Positions 50,766 to 59,463 of a stretch of DNA of 64,000 nucleotides are shown here, one piece after another (within the stretch, counting starts at the first letter, position 1; every line of letters begins with the position of its first letter). Below the pieces are notes generated by a model, which did not search any database, was not told the origin of the DNA, and saw only the letters and a list, made by a program, of their open reading frames with translations. Source of the stretch: Paractinoplanes ferrugineus (lineage in GTDB: Bacteria > Actinomycetota > Actinomycetes > Mycobacteriales > Micromonosporaceae); assembly GCF_016862195.1 (NCBI RefSeq), contig NZ_BOMM01000035.1, forward strand, positions 62,001 to 126,000. The letters are read 5' to 3'. The translations under genes and the position numbers were made by a program.

Positions 50766-51551
50766 GTGACCGCCACCACAACCAGCCGTTCGCTCGCGCC
50801 GCTGACCCCGGTCACCACGACACTGACCGCGATGTTCGGCACCAGCACCGAGATCGCCGGGCTCGCCCCGGACCTCCTGGTGCACGAGCCGGCCAACTGG
50901 TTTAGCTCGGCCGATCTCGCCACCACGAAGCTCGATCTCCTCCTGGAGACGGCCGGTCGCCGCTGGCGAGCCCAGCCGCACGCCGCCGCCGCGCTCGCCT
51001 GGAAGGCGTACACGTACTGGGCGGCTCTTCCCGCCGTTCTCGGTTTTGCCTCGGCCCGTCGCGTGCCCCTGCTGACCAGCGCCAACGTCCTGATCCACTT
51101 CAACGACCCGCGGCCGCTGCTGACTCTGGGCCTGCGCGCCGACATCCCGGTGGCGGTGCTGCCCAACGACCCGCTCGCGCTGCTGGGCGATCCGCGCATC
51201 CGGGTGGTCGCCGACGAGGCGGCCCTGCTCGCCGAGCTGCGCCTGACGCTGCTCGACAACCACCTGACGCCGCTGCTCAATGCCATCCACAACCGCGTCC
51301 GGCTGGGCAAGCGCACCCTGCTCGGCTCCCTCGCCTCCGGCATCGCCTACGGCGTCCTGCGCTCCGCCGACGCCATCCCCGGTTCCTCCGCCGAGACGAT
51401 CGCGACCCTGCAGCGCGCGCTGGGCGTCGAAGACCTCATCGACCTGGTCGCCGACGAAACCGGCAAGCTCGACGTCCAGCGCAAAACCTGCTGCCTGGCC
51501 TTCACGCTCCCCAAGCCGAAGGTCTGCCAAGGCTGCTGCATCAAGTCCTAG
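50766..51551 (+). CDS. FhuF-like ferric-siderophore reductase ([2Fe-2S])
   Basis: A 261-residue cytoplasmic protein. The C-terminal CCx10CxxC motif (Cys242, Cys243, Cys254, Cys257, plus Cys258; RKTCCLAF then KVCQGCC) is the unusual 2Fe-2S binding site of FhuF, which reduces ferric siderophores to release iron. The N-terminal ~200 residues (ALAWKAYTYWAALPAVLGFA) fit the family. The start is GTG 50766. It has iron-box sequences upstream, so it should be induced by iron starvation. Confidence 0.85.
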   Translation: MTATTTSRSLAPLTPVTTTLTAMFGTSTEIAGLAPDLLVHEPANWFSSADLATTKLDLLLETAGRRWRAQPHAAAALAWKAYTYWAALPAVLGFASARRVPLLTSANVLIHFNDPRPLLTLGLRADIPVAVLPNDPLALLGDPRIRVVADEAALLAELRLTLLDNHLTPLLNAIHNRVRLGKRTLLGSLASGIAYGVLRSADAIPGSSAETIATLQRALGVEDLIDLVADETGKLDVQRKTCCLAFTLPKPKVCQGCCIKS

Positions 51552-51636
51552 CCGCGCATGCCGCCAGGACTTCAGTAACGCGTCCCCGACGGCGTCGGCA
51601 CAGCGTCCGACTCGGCCCGATCCGCCTCACCGAGGG

Positions 51637-51790
51637 TCAGCTCAGCCGCTCCCGCCGAATTCCCGCTCGGCGTCCCCCGATCGAGGTGGCCTCGTCCCGC
51701 TCAGCGGCCAGGTCGTAGGCGTGCGTCATGCCCATGCCGCCGAGCCCGATGACGCCCACCTCCGGCCCGCCGCTGCCGAGAGTGGTGTCA
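51637..51790 (-). pseudogene. Aldo/keto reductase N-terminal fragment
   Basis: Minus-strand codons TTLGSGGPEVGVIGLGGMGM then THAYDLAAERDEA match the N-terminus of AKRs (LG-x-GLEVS-x-IGLG-x-MGMS). The frame ends at TGA 51637-51639 after ~50 codons and has no start, as its 5' end abuts the stop of the EAL gene. The rest of the ~330-residue enzyme is absent. Confidence 0.7.
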
Positions 51791-53695
51791 GCCCATGGCG
51801 GTACGCCGTTCCGGGAAATGGATCTCGAACTCGATCGTGTTCTCCGCCGGTTGCAGACTGGCCGCGATCGGCTCGGGCCGCCCGATCCGGTAGCCCTGCG
51901 CGAAATCGACGCCGTACTGCCTCAGCAGTTCGACGGTCTCGTCGTCCTGGACGTACTCGGCAGCGACCCGAATGCCGAGCTCGTGGCACAGCTCCACGAG
52001 CTTCGACACGACGGCTTGATCTGTCGGGGACCGGCAGATATCGACGATGAACACGCCGTCGATCTTCACCAGATCCACCGGCAGGTACTTCAAGTAGGCG
52101 AGACCCGCGTATCCGGTGCCGAAGTCATCGAGCGCGAGGTGACAGCCGATCTCCCGCACACCCGTCGCGAAGGCAAGAGCTTCGTTGCGATTCTCGATCA
52201 GTGCGGTTTCGGTGATCTCGAAGGTCAGACACTCCGGCTTCACCCGATGCCGGCGGATCGCGTCGGTCACGAAGGTGAGCAGGCCGGGGTCCGCGAGCGA
52301 CTTCCCGGAGATGTTGACCTGATAGTGGGACGTCTGGACCCCTTGGCCGATCAGCTCCAAGGCATGGTCGATGACCCACTTGTCCACCGACAGGATCTCG
52401 CCGACCCGCTCCGCCATGTCGAGGAACGCCCACGGTGCGGCGAGCTCACCGTTGTCCCCGCGGACGCGCAGCAGGATCTCGTGGCGCGTCACCTCATTGA
52501 TACCGAGGTCTACTAGCGGCTGCGCGTAGAGCGCGAACCGGTCGGTCGTCACCGCGTGCTGAACCCGGGATCGGCAGCGACTCGCCCGTTCCTCGTCCTT
52601 GGCGGGCCGGTCCAGAACATTTACCGGGGTGCCTTTCCGGGCCGCGTCACGTGCCGCGTGTTCGCCGTCTATGAGCAGATCGAACCCCGAGGCGGCGGTA
52701 CCGCTGGCGAAGCTGACTACGCCCGCCCACGCATTCAGGCGCAGCGCCTCCTGATTGACGCTGAACAGGTTGCTCCGGAGTTTGTCGACGAGCAGCTGCG
52801 CGAGTTCGGTCGCCGCGGGGCAGTCCTGCGGTGGGAAGGCGAGCACGCCCCACAGGCCCGGCCCGACGAGCCCGCAGGTCAGGCCGGAGTCGGCGATCGT
52901 GCGCAGTAGTCCGGCGACCTCCGACGTCAGCTGGTCACGGTCTTCGTCGGTCGTGGTCTTCGAGAGGCGGGTGGCCGGCTCCGTCGCCACGACGATGAGG
53001 GCGCCCCCGCTGGTGCGCCGGGCCCGGTCGACTTCGTCGGTGAGGAAGCCACGCGTCGGCAGCCCGGTAACGGCATCCGCAGCGGCGAGATCGGCGCAAA
53101 GCATCGCTTCCCGGGTGGCGAGTCGACGTCGCTCCTGCCGAGCGAGCTCGAGTGCGGTGACATCCACTCCGGTAGCGCTGATTCCGGAGGGCTCGCCGTC
53201 CGTCGTCAGTATCTCGATGTCGCAGTGCACGTAACGAACGTTGCCGCTTGGTTGGATCACGCGGAAGGTGACCTCGTTCGGGTGGCTTCGTCGCCACGCC
53301 CGCTCCACCGAACTCTGGAATGCCCGCGCATCGGCCGGATGAATAAGTTCGAGAAGCCGGTCCGGTGTGAGACGCAGAGTTCCCGGCGCGTAGCCGAAGA
53401 TCGTCGCCATCTCATCCGACCACGCCGGGATGCTCATGGACTTGCCGGAGCCGGTCGCCCGCCAGATGATGGCGCCTCGTTTCGCCAACTGCGCGGCGCG
53501 CGCGATTCGAGTCGCCTCGTCGGTGTTCGCGGTGAGCGGATCCACGAGATCGGTGTCGACGAGAATCTCGTACCGGTCCGTCAATGAACGGTCGTACTCG
53601 GCCTGCACTGTGCGCGCGACTCGTCGGGCGCGGGCGTTTTCCAGTGGGCCAGGTTCGGCCGCCTCGGCCAAGGCCAGGATGTCATCGAGATCCAT
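51788..53695 (-). CDS. PAS / degenerate GGDEF / EAL c-di-GMP phosphodiesterase
   Basis: A 635-residue soluble protein. Residues ~75-190: PAS domain (IPAWSDEMATIFGYAPGTLR, then HCDIEILTTDGEPSGISATG). ~200-370: GGDEF-like (AVTGLPTRGFL head) without a recognisable GG[D/E]EF, so no cyclase activity is expected. ~375-630: EAL domain with EILLR (EIL for EAL), VNISGKSL, FEITETALI, DDFGTGYAGLAYLKYLP and KID, and AEYVQD, so all main metal and catalytic residues are present and the domain is likely an active phosphodiesterase. ATG 53695 with GGAGG upstream; overlaps the sigma gene by 14 nt. It may lower c-di-GMP when the ECF sigma is on (inference). Confidence 0.88.
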   Translation of the reverse strand: MDLDDILALAEAAEPGPLENARARRVARTVQAEYDRSLTDRYEILVDTDLVDPLTANTDEATRIARAAQLAKRGAIIWRATGSGKSMSIPAWSDEMATIFGYAPGTLRLTPDRLLELIHPADARAFQSSVERAWRRSHPNEVTFRVIQPSGNVRYVHCDIEILTTDGEPSGISATGVDVTALELARQERRRLATREAMLCADLAAADAVTGLPTRGFLTDEVDRARRTSGGALIVVATEPATRLSKTTTDEDRDQLTSEVAGLLRTIADSGLTCGLVGPGLWGVLAFPPQDCPAATELAQLLVDKLRSNLFSVNQEALRLNAWAGVVSFASGTAASGFDLLIDGEHAARDAARKGTPVNVLDRPAKDEERASRCRSRVQHAVTTDRFALYAQPLVDLGINEVTRHEILLRVRGDNGELAAPWAFLDMAERVGEILSVDKWVIDHALELIGQGVQTSHYQVNISGKSLADPGLLTFVTDAIRRHRVKPECLTFEITETALIENRNEALAFATGVREIGCHLALDDFGTGYAGLAYLKYLPVDLVKIDGVFIVDICRSPTDQAVVSKLVELCHELGIRVAAEYVQDDETVELLRQYGVDFAQGYRIGRPEPIAASLQPAENTIEFEIHFPERRTAMG

Positions 53696-54305
53696 GAGCA
53701 CCTCCCGGGCGCCGTCGGCTATCCGAGTCCTTGTAGCCGGCTTGTTCGGCGAGTTGACGTAGTTGTCGGTTGGCCGCCGCCTTGTAGTGACGAACGCTGG
53801 TATCGGCCAGCCCGAGCGTCCGGGCGATCTCTTCATTGGAGAAGCCGTGCCGTGACATCTGGAAAACCTCAGCGTGCCGAGGCGGTAGCTGTTGCAGCCA
53901 GCCACGATAAGTTTCTTGGGCCTCCCAGGTGTCGGCGAGGCTCGGCTGTGCTCCCGTGGGCAGATCTTCGGGCGCTGTGGCGGTCTCACGCCGACCGCGG
54001 TCGTGCTCCTTCAGCAGCCGGTTCCGGGCCGTGGTGATGATCCAAGCGATCGGCTTGGTGTAGCTCCGGATCTTCGGCCAATGAACTCGACCATGCAGGT
54101 ACGCGGTCTGTAGAGCGTCTTTGACCGCCTCGTGATCCCGCCAGCCGGCGCGAAGAATCCCCTCGGCGATGCGGTAGCTCTGCACACTGAAGGTGCCGAA
54201 TTCCTCGTCGTAGATCTCTTTGAGACGCGCGTCGTCAGCCTGCTGCGCGGCCTCCTCGTCGGCCGGCTCCGGCAGCAGAGCGGCCGACCCGTCCACCACG
54301 CTCAC
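53682..54305 (-). CDS. ECF-type RNA polymerase sigma factor
   Basis: A 207-residue sigma-70-like protein. Region 2 is around EAVKDALQTAYLHGRVHWPK, then KPIAWIITTARNRLLKEHDR; region 4 is LPPRHAEVFQMSRHGFSNEE, then IARTLGLADTSVRHYKAAAN. A ~35-residue N-terminal acidic extension precedes region 2. GTG 54305 overlaps the stop of the upstream small membrane gene (GTGA), and its 3' end overlaps the PAS-EAL gene. No anti-sigma with a zinc motif is present; the small membrane protein is the only candidate. Target promoter sequence unknown. Confidence 0.88.
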   Translation of the reverse strand: MSVVDGSAALLPEPADEEAAQQADDARLKEIYDEEFGTFSVQSYRIAEGILRAGWRDHEAVKDALQTAYLHGRVHWPKIRSYTKPIAWIITTARNRLLKEHDRGRRETATAPEDLPTGAQPSLADTWEAQETYRGWLQQLPPRHAEVFQMSRHGFSNEEIARTLGLADTSVRHYKAAANRQLRQLAEQAGYKDSDSRRRPGGAHGSR

Positions 54306-54592
54306 GCCGCCTCCTCGCCGTTGCCGACGATCAACGAATCCTGCCGCCCGAACTCCACCTCGCGGTGCCCGTCACGATCGCGTTCCACGATCCGTACGGC
54401 GCCGCGATGTCTTTCGGCGAGCCCGATCAGCCCGCTTGCCCGAGCCGCAATGCGCGCCGAGGCCTCCCGTTCCGAGTGCAATCGCGTCCGGTGCGCGATG
54501 AAGGCTCGCGCCAGTCCTATCAGCGACCCCATGGCAAGGACCAGTACTACCGCTCCGTAGCTGGAGACGGATGCCATCGTCAGCGCGCCCAT
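54302..54592 (-). CDS. Small single-span membrane protein, candidate anti-sigma or signal partner
   Basis: A 96-residue protein with one membrane segment (SVSSYGAVVLVLAMGSLIGL, ~8-30) followed by a basic cytoplasmic helix (HRTRLHSEREASARIAARAS) and a short acidic tail. ATG 54592 with GAGGGGG upstream. No ZAS or other anti-sigma motif is seen. First gene of the three-gene ECF operon; its stop overlaps the sigma start. Role in tethering or sensing is inference. Confidence 0.6.
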   Translation of the reverse strand: MGALTMASVSSYGAVVLVLAMGSLIGLARAFIAHRTRLHSEREASARIAARASGLIGLAERHRGAVRIVERDRDGHREVEFGRQDSLIVGNGEEAA

Positions 54593-54867
54593 CGTTCCCC
54601 CTCGTTCCAAACTCCCTACTAATTACGGTCCGTGGAGGACCGGGTTGTAGATGGCTAACCGTCCACATTCTTCTGATAGATCAATGATCAATAGGTCCAG
54701 CTGCTGTTCTGTCCCAAAGTTATGTTGGGAGCACGCATTGCAAGGACCTGCATGGGCGACGGAGGGGTAGCCAAGGGCTACTTACGGTAGTTCCTGTGGA
54801 CGTCGAGTGGCCCGACTCCTCGGTCTTACCCTCCGTAGTCGATCGTGGACCCGTCTCGACTGGTTAC

Positions 54868-55420
54868 CGTCCGGCACCTGCGCACGTCAGCCGGGGCGAC
54901 GGGGCGCTTGGGCGCAGCGAGCCGCTTCCGCTCGCGTTGTCGCTGCCGGGCATCAGCGGGCCGCTGCCGGGGCGGGCCACTCGGATCATGTACAAGTCGA
55001 CCGACTTCACCGGGCAACCCGTTGCGGTCACCGGGGCCTACATCGAACCGGCGGCCTCCTGGGCGGGCCGCGAGGGGCCGCGGCCCCTCGCGGTGCGTGG
55101 GCGCTACGGCTACAGCCAGGTGGTGGGGCGGGTCGCGTCGGCGGCGGAACTGCGCTCGTCGTAGGCGCCGGACGTGCGGCTGACCGCTACCTGTTCCGAA
55201 GTGCCGCCCGCCGACCTGGCCGCGGTCACGGCGGCGATCGACGGGGCCGGGCTGGTGGGGGCGCTGGCGTGGTCGGTGAACGGGTTCGTCCAGTCACGAC
55301 CGGCGCGGGGTGCACTGGTCGACGAGTACCTCAGTGCCGACGGGCCGGCCACCCCGAAATGGCTGTCGACCATGTGCGTCAGCGACGCGATCTTCGGCTG
55401 TGCGGGCCGGCGCACCACGT
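54868..55420 (+). pseudogene. Secretory lipase, decayed (LIP family)
   Basis: Blocks of a secreted triacylglycerol lipase are in one frame: LGRSEPLPLALSLPG, then GRATRIMYKSTDFTGQPVAV and TGAYIEPAASW, then the nucleophile block GYSQ, then RLTATCSEVPPADLAAV and STMCVSDAIFG. The stretch between RPLAV and GYSQ is shortened (a deletion). After AAELRSS an in-frame TAG (55162-55164) replaces the Tyr expected from relatives (SSYAPDV), so one C-to-G change would explain the stop. The signal peptide and the C-terminal third are missing. Confidence 0.75.
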
Positions 55421-55459
55421 CGTGGACCAGGACCGCGGGTGGCCGGCCGCGTCGAATTG

Positions 55460-55500
55460 CGCGGTCCTGCCCCGTCAGCCTTAGCCGGGGCAGGACCGCG
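55460..55500. terminator. Bidirectional terminator
   Basis: CGCGGTCCTGCCCC / GGGGCAGGACCGCG, a perfect 14-bp stem, 19 nt after the stop of the RCC1-repeat gene on the minus strand. Confidence 0.85.
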
Positions 55501-55518
55501 GGCCGCGAACGGCCCGGC

Positions 55519-56703
55519 TCAGATCGTGGTCTGAGCGGGGGTCGAGCGGTTCGTGGTGGTGCCGTCGCCGAGCTGGCCGGAGAGGTTGTTGCCCCAGCAC
55601 CACAGGCTGCCGCCGGTGCGGAGCCCGCACGTGTGGTAGGTGACGGCCACGTTGCTGGTCCACGTGGTGGCGGTGCCGACCTGGGTGGGAGCGTTCCGGT
55701 TGGTGGTGGTGCCGTCGCCGATCTGGCCGGCCATGTTGTTGCCCCAGCACCACAGGGTGGCGTTGGTGCGGGTCGCGCAGGCGGTGTTGAATCCGGCGCT
55801 CACCGACGACCAGGTGGTGTTGGTGCCGACCTGCAGCGGCGCGGTCTGGTAGGTGGTGTTGGAGCCGAGCTGCCCGTAGCCGTTCTCACCCCAGCACCAC
55901 AGGGTGCCGTCGGTGCGGGTGGCGCAGGTGAAGGCGTACCCCGCCGCCACGGTCGACCAGGTGGTCGCGGTGCCGACCTGTGCCGGGGTGGTGCTGTAGC
56001 TCAGGCTGCCGGTGCCGAGCTGGCCGGCGGAGCTGTCCCCCCAGCACCACAGCGAGCCGTTGGTGCGGGTGGCGCAGGTGTGCGCGTAACCGGTGGTGAC
56101 GCCGGCCCAGGTGGTCGCGGTCCCGACCTGCAGCGGGGTGGTCGCGTAGTACACCGAGGAGGGGTCGGTGCCGAGCTGACCGAGTCGGTTGAAGCCCCAG
56201 CACCACAGGGTGCCGTCGGTGCGGGTGGCGCAGGTGTGGCTGTCGCCGGCGCTCACGCTCGCCCAGTTGGTGGCGGTGCCGACCTGGGTCGGGACGTTGC
56301 GGTTGGTGGTGGTGCCGTCGCCGAGCTGACCGCGGAAGTTCTTGCCCCAGCACCACAGGGTGGCGTCGGTGCGGATGGCGCAGTTGTAGTTGGTGCCGGC
56401 GTCGATGCCGGCCCAGGTGGTGGCGGTGCCGACGCGTACGGGGCTGGTCTTGCCCGCGCTCGCGCCGTTGGTACCGTCGCCCAGCTGGCCGCTGTCGTTG
56501 CTGCCCGAGCACAACAGTGCGCCGTCGGTGCGGATCACGCAGGTGTGGGCGTAGCCGGCGGCGACGGTGGAGATCGTCGGCCCGGCGGCTGAGGCCGGGG
56601 CGGCCATCGCCCCGAGGGTGAGAGCGGCGATGGCGGTTCCGATGATCATTCGCGCGGAGCGCCGCCCTGAGGCGCGCAGCCAACCGTGGGGGAATTTGGT
56701 CAT
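55519..56703 (-). CDS. Secreted RCC1-repeat (beta-propeller) protein
   Basis: A 394-residue exported protein. Signal peptide 1-40 (RMIIGTAIAALTLGAMAAPA, ASA-A). Then seven ~50-residue RCC1 repeats, each with a C-x-R-TDG-x-LWCWG-x-N-x-GQLG core (for example CATRTDGTLWCWG, GQLGDGTTTNR); the Cys pairs between repeats may be disulphides. Bacterial RCC1 proteins of this kind are secreted and bind polymers or act as surface ligands; no nucleotide-exchange role is expected. ATG 56703. A CebR-type palindrome lies ~85 nt upstream. Confidence 0.85.
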   Translation of the reverse strand: MTKFPHGWLRASGRRSARMIIGTAIAALTLGAMAAPASAAGPTISTVAAGYAHTCVIRTDGALLCSGSNDSGQLGDGTNGASAGKTSPVRVGTATTWAGIDAGTNYNCAIRTDATLWCWGKNFRGQLGDGTTTNRNVPTQVGTATNWASVSAGDSHTCATRTDGTLWCWGFNRLGQLGTDPSSVYYATTPLQVGTATTWAGVTTGYAHTCATRTNGSLWCWGDSSAGQLGTGSLSYSTTPAQVGTATTWSTVAAGYAFTCATRTDGTLWCWGENGYGQLGSNTTYQTAPLQVGTNTTWSSVSAGFNTACATRTNATLWCWGNNMAGQIGDGTTTNRNAPTQVGTATTWTSNVAVTYHTCGLRTGGSLWCWGNNLSGQLGDGTTTNRSTPAQTTI

Positions 56704-56782
56704 GAAGGAGGCTCCTCAACCGGGGGAAACGTCGCGGGGAGTTACGGAGCAGCGGCGCGCCGAGAGTGTGTCAGGGACGTTA

Positions 56783-56796
56783 CGGGAGCGCTCCCA
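56783..56796. promoter_or_regulatory. CebR/CelR-type LacI operator
   Basis: CGGGAGCGCTCCCA, differing at one end base from the cellobiose regulator site TGGGAGCGCTCCCA of Streptomyces and Thermobifida. It lies ~80 nt upstream of the RCC1-protein start codon. Confidence 0.75.
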
Positions 56797-56991
56797 TAAA
56801 TTCAAGAAACCGAATATTCCCAGCTGGCGCCCAGGGTAACTTCAGCTTGATCGGTAACGGTCCAATGGGGTGAATCGCCTCGACCGGGTGGCCCGGGATG
56901 CCCCGCTTGCGCACGAAGCTTCGGCTGACCGGACGCCCCGGCCCCCAGCCACCCAGCCCAGACACCCAGCCCCAGCCACCCGGCCGCGGCC

Positions 56992-59463
56992 TCACTCCTT
57001 GATGCCGATGTTGTCGATCGGTGGGATGCGGAGCAGACGCCGGACCGGCCAGATCGTGGTTGCGAGGGCCAGCAGCGTCACGCCGCCGAGCACGGCCACC
57101 CAGCCCAGTGGCGGCACGTAGGGAATCGGGCTGCCGGTAAGCGCTCGCACGATCGAGCCGAGCGTCAGGGCCGCGATCGCCGCGCCGATCAGGACGGCCG
57201 TGCCGAGCAGGCCCGCCTGCTCGGCGTTGACCATCCGGCCGATCTGGCGCCGGGTGACGCCGACGAGTTGGAGCAGGGCCAGTTCGCGACGGCGGGCGAG
57301 GGCGGCCATCACCATGGTCGTGGCGGCGGCCAGTGCGGCGTAACCCACCATGACGCCGATCAGCAGCTTGTTGAGCCACGCGCCGAGTGCGAGGTCGGCG
57401 CCGATCTGCTGGTCACGGGTGCCGGCGTCGATCACCGTGCTACCGGGGTGGGCGGTCGTCCAGGCGCCCAGCGCGGCATCGGCCCCCGGGCCGGTGCGCA
57501 CCAGCACCTCGTCGTCGGCGTCGCGAGCCAGGTGGCCCGCCACCGTCGACTTGGCGAGCGTGACGTCGCCGAAGCCCAGCCCGCGCCGGTAGAGCGCCAC
57601 CACTGTCAGGTTGGCCGGCGTTCCGTCGCTGAGCCAGAGCTCGGCCTGGTCACCGACCTGCCACCCGGACGTGGACGCCTGCATCACGGAGACCGCCACG
57701 GTGCCGTCGCCGAGCTTGTCGAGACTGCCGTCGGTCACGTCGAGGTCCATCGTGGTGGACAGCGCGGCCGGATCGACGGCCTGCGCACCGACGGCCTGGA
57801 CTCCTTCGAAGGACGTCACGACGACCGAGGTGTGCCGCACCCCGGTGGCTGCCCGTACCCCGCCGAGCCCGCGGATCTCAGCCGCCGCGTCCCCGCCGAT
57901 CGGCACGACGACCCGGTCGGCCAGCGTGCCGGCCCGGCTCTGCGTCATGGTCTGTCGCTCCAGATTGTCCTGCAGGAACCACACCGAGCCACCGAAGCCG
58001 ACCGACAGCACCAGCGCCGTCAACACGGTGGCCATGCCCTGCGCGTTGGCCCGCAGGTTCTTGGCCGCGAGATATCCGCTGGCCCGCCACAGCCGCGACA
58101 GCGGAGGAGCGAGCAGCCGGGCGGCGAACGCGTTGATCCACGGCGCCAGCAGCGACACCGCCAGGACGAACAGGTAGAGCATGCCGACCGCACTGGCAAG
58201 CGCCGCGGTAGCCGCGCTCATGGTGGCCGCGAACCCGCCCGCGGCGCCCGCGCCGATCAGCGTGACCAGGCCGAACCCCAGCCGGATCGGCCCACTGCGG
58301 GAGGGTTCCACGGCGATCTCACCGAGCGCTTCGACCGGCTTGATCCGGGTGACCCGGCGCCCGGCGATCAACGCGGCGAGCACCGCCACGAGCACCGCGA
58401 CGCCGACCGCGGCGAGGCCGGCGAGGCCACCGGCGGCAAGCGGGAAGCCGGCCGGGATGAACCCGCGGTCGATCAGCTCGCCGTGCACCCAGCGTGCCGC
58501 CAGCAGACCGGTAGGTACCCCGAGGATCGCGGCGACCAGACTCAACAGCATGGTCTCGGCCATCAACATCCGCCGCAGCTGACCCGGAGTGGCCGCGACC
58601 GCCCGCAGCAGGGCCAGGTCACGGCGGCGGTGCCGGACGGACAAGCCGATCGTGCCGGCGACCACGAAGACGATGAGCAGAACCACGTAGCCACCGAAGG
58701 CTGAACCGGCCTCGATCAGCAGGCTCCGGGCGTTCAGGCCGGCGGACTGCTCGGCGTGCCCTCGTTGGCCGGCCGAATAGGCGGTGACCCCGGCATCCGA
58801 CGCGATCCGCCGGATCGCCTCGGTGACCGCGCCGCCGTCCGCTCCCGGTCGAGTGCTGAGCCCGATCGTGTCGAACCGGCCCGGGTGCGCCGAGAGCCGC
58901 GCTGCCTGGGCGTCGGTGAAGAAGACCTGCGCCGCACCGGTGTCGGCGGTGCCACTCACCCGGTACGACTTACGGATACCGCCGATCGTCAGCCCGAGTT
59001 GATCGCCGGGAGCGGCCCGGAGCCGGACGTCGGCCACGACCTCGTCGGCCGTCTGTGGGGCGGAGCCCTCGGCGATCGACCGGCCGGTGAAGGCGAACAC
59101 GCCCCAGCCGTGCCCGACCGCGGCCGGCGAATCGACTATCACCCGGTCGTCGCCGGCCACCGTCGCGACCCCCGGCACCTGCCGGATCCGGGCGACGAGC
59201 TTGCCGTCGACCGTGCCGTCGGCGAGCGCGGCCGTGGTGGTCTCGGTGTCGCCGGTGAAGTCCTTGCTGGTTTGGCTGATCTCGCGGTGGGCGACGACCA
59301 GGTCGGCGGATCGGAAGAGCCGGGGCTCGGGCTGGAAACGCAGGCCGGACTCGACGAGCGTGCCCATCGCGACCAGGATCAGCACGCCGACGGCCAGGGC
59401 GATCAGGGTGGCGACGGCCGGGCCGGCGCGATGGCGCAGCAGTTTGGCGGCGAGAACGATCAT
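56992..59463 (-). CDS. ABC transporter permease, FtsX/MacB-like double unit
   Basis: An 823-residue membrane protein with two FtsX-like units. Helix 1 (GPAVATLIALAVGVLILVAM) near residue 12, a large extracytoplasmic loop ~45-260, three helices ~255-370 (SAFGGYVVLLIVFVVAGTIG), further helices, a second extracytoplasmic loop ~480-690 and three C-terminal helices (GYAALAAATTMVMAALA, LIGAAIAALTLGSIV, VLGGVTLLALATTIWP). The start ATG 59463 overlaps the ATPase stop (ATGA). Family role: mechanotransmission, export of peptides, lipids or antibiotics from the periplasm or membrane. Confidence 0.9.
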   Translation of the reverse strand: MIVLAAKLLRHRAGPAVATLIALAVGVLILVAMGTLVESGLRFQPEPRLFRSADLVVAHREISQTSKDFTGDTETTTAALADGTVDGKLVARIRQVPGVATVAGDDRVIVDSPAAVGHGWGVFAFTGRSIAEGSAPQTADEVVADVRLRAAPGDQLGLTIGGIRKSYRVSGTADTGAAQVFFTDAQAARLSAHPGRFDTIGLSTRPGADGGAVTEAIRRIASDAGVTAYSAGQRGHAEQSAGLNARSLLIEAGSAFGGYVVLLIVFVVAGTIGLSVRHRRRDLALLRAVAATPGQLRRMLMAETMLLSLVAAILGVPTGLLAARWVHGELIDRGFIPAGFPLAAGGLAGLAAVGVAVLVAVLAALIAGRRVTRIKPVEALGEIAVEPSRSGPIRLGFGLVTLIGAGAAGGFAATMSAATAALASAVGMLYLFVLAVSLLAPWINAFAARLLAPPLSRLWRASGYLAAKNLRANAQGMATVLTALVLSVGFGGSVWFLQDNLERQTMTQSRAGTLADRVVVPIGGDAAAEIRGLGGVRAATGVRHTSVVVTSFEGVQAVGAQAVDPAALSTTMDLDVTDGSLDKLGDGTVAVSVMQASTSGWQVGDQAELWLSDGTPANLTVVALYRRGLGFGDVTLAKSTVAGHLARDADDEVLVRTGPGADAALGAWTTAHPGSTVIDAGTRDQQIGADLALGAWLNKLLIGVMVGYAALAAATTMVMAALARRRELALLQLVGVTRRQIGRMVNAEQAGLLGTAVLIGAAIAALTLGSIVRALTGSPIPYVPPLGWVAVLGGVTLLALATTIWPVRRLLRIPPIDNIGIKE

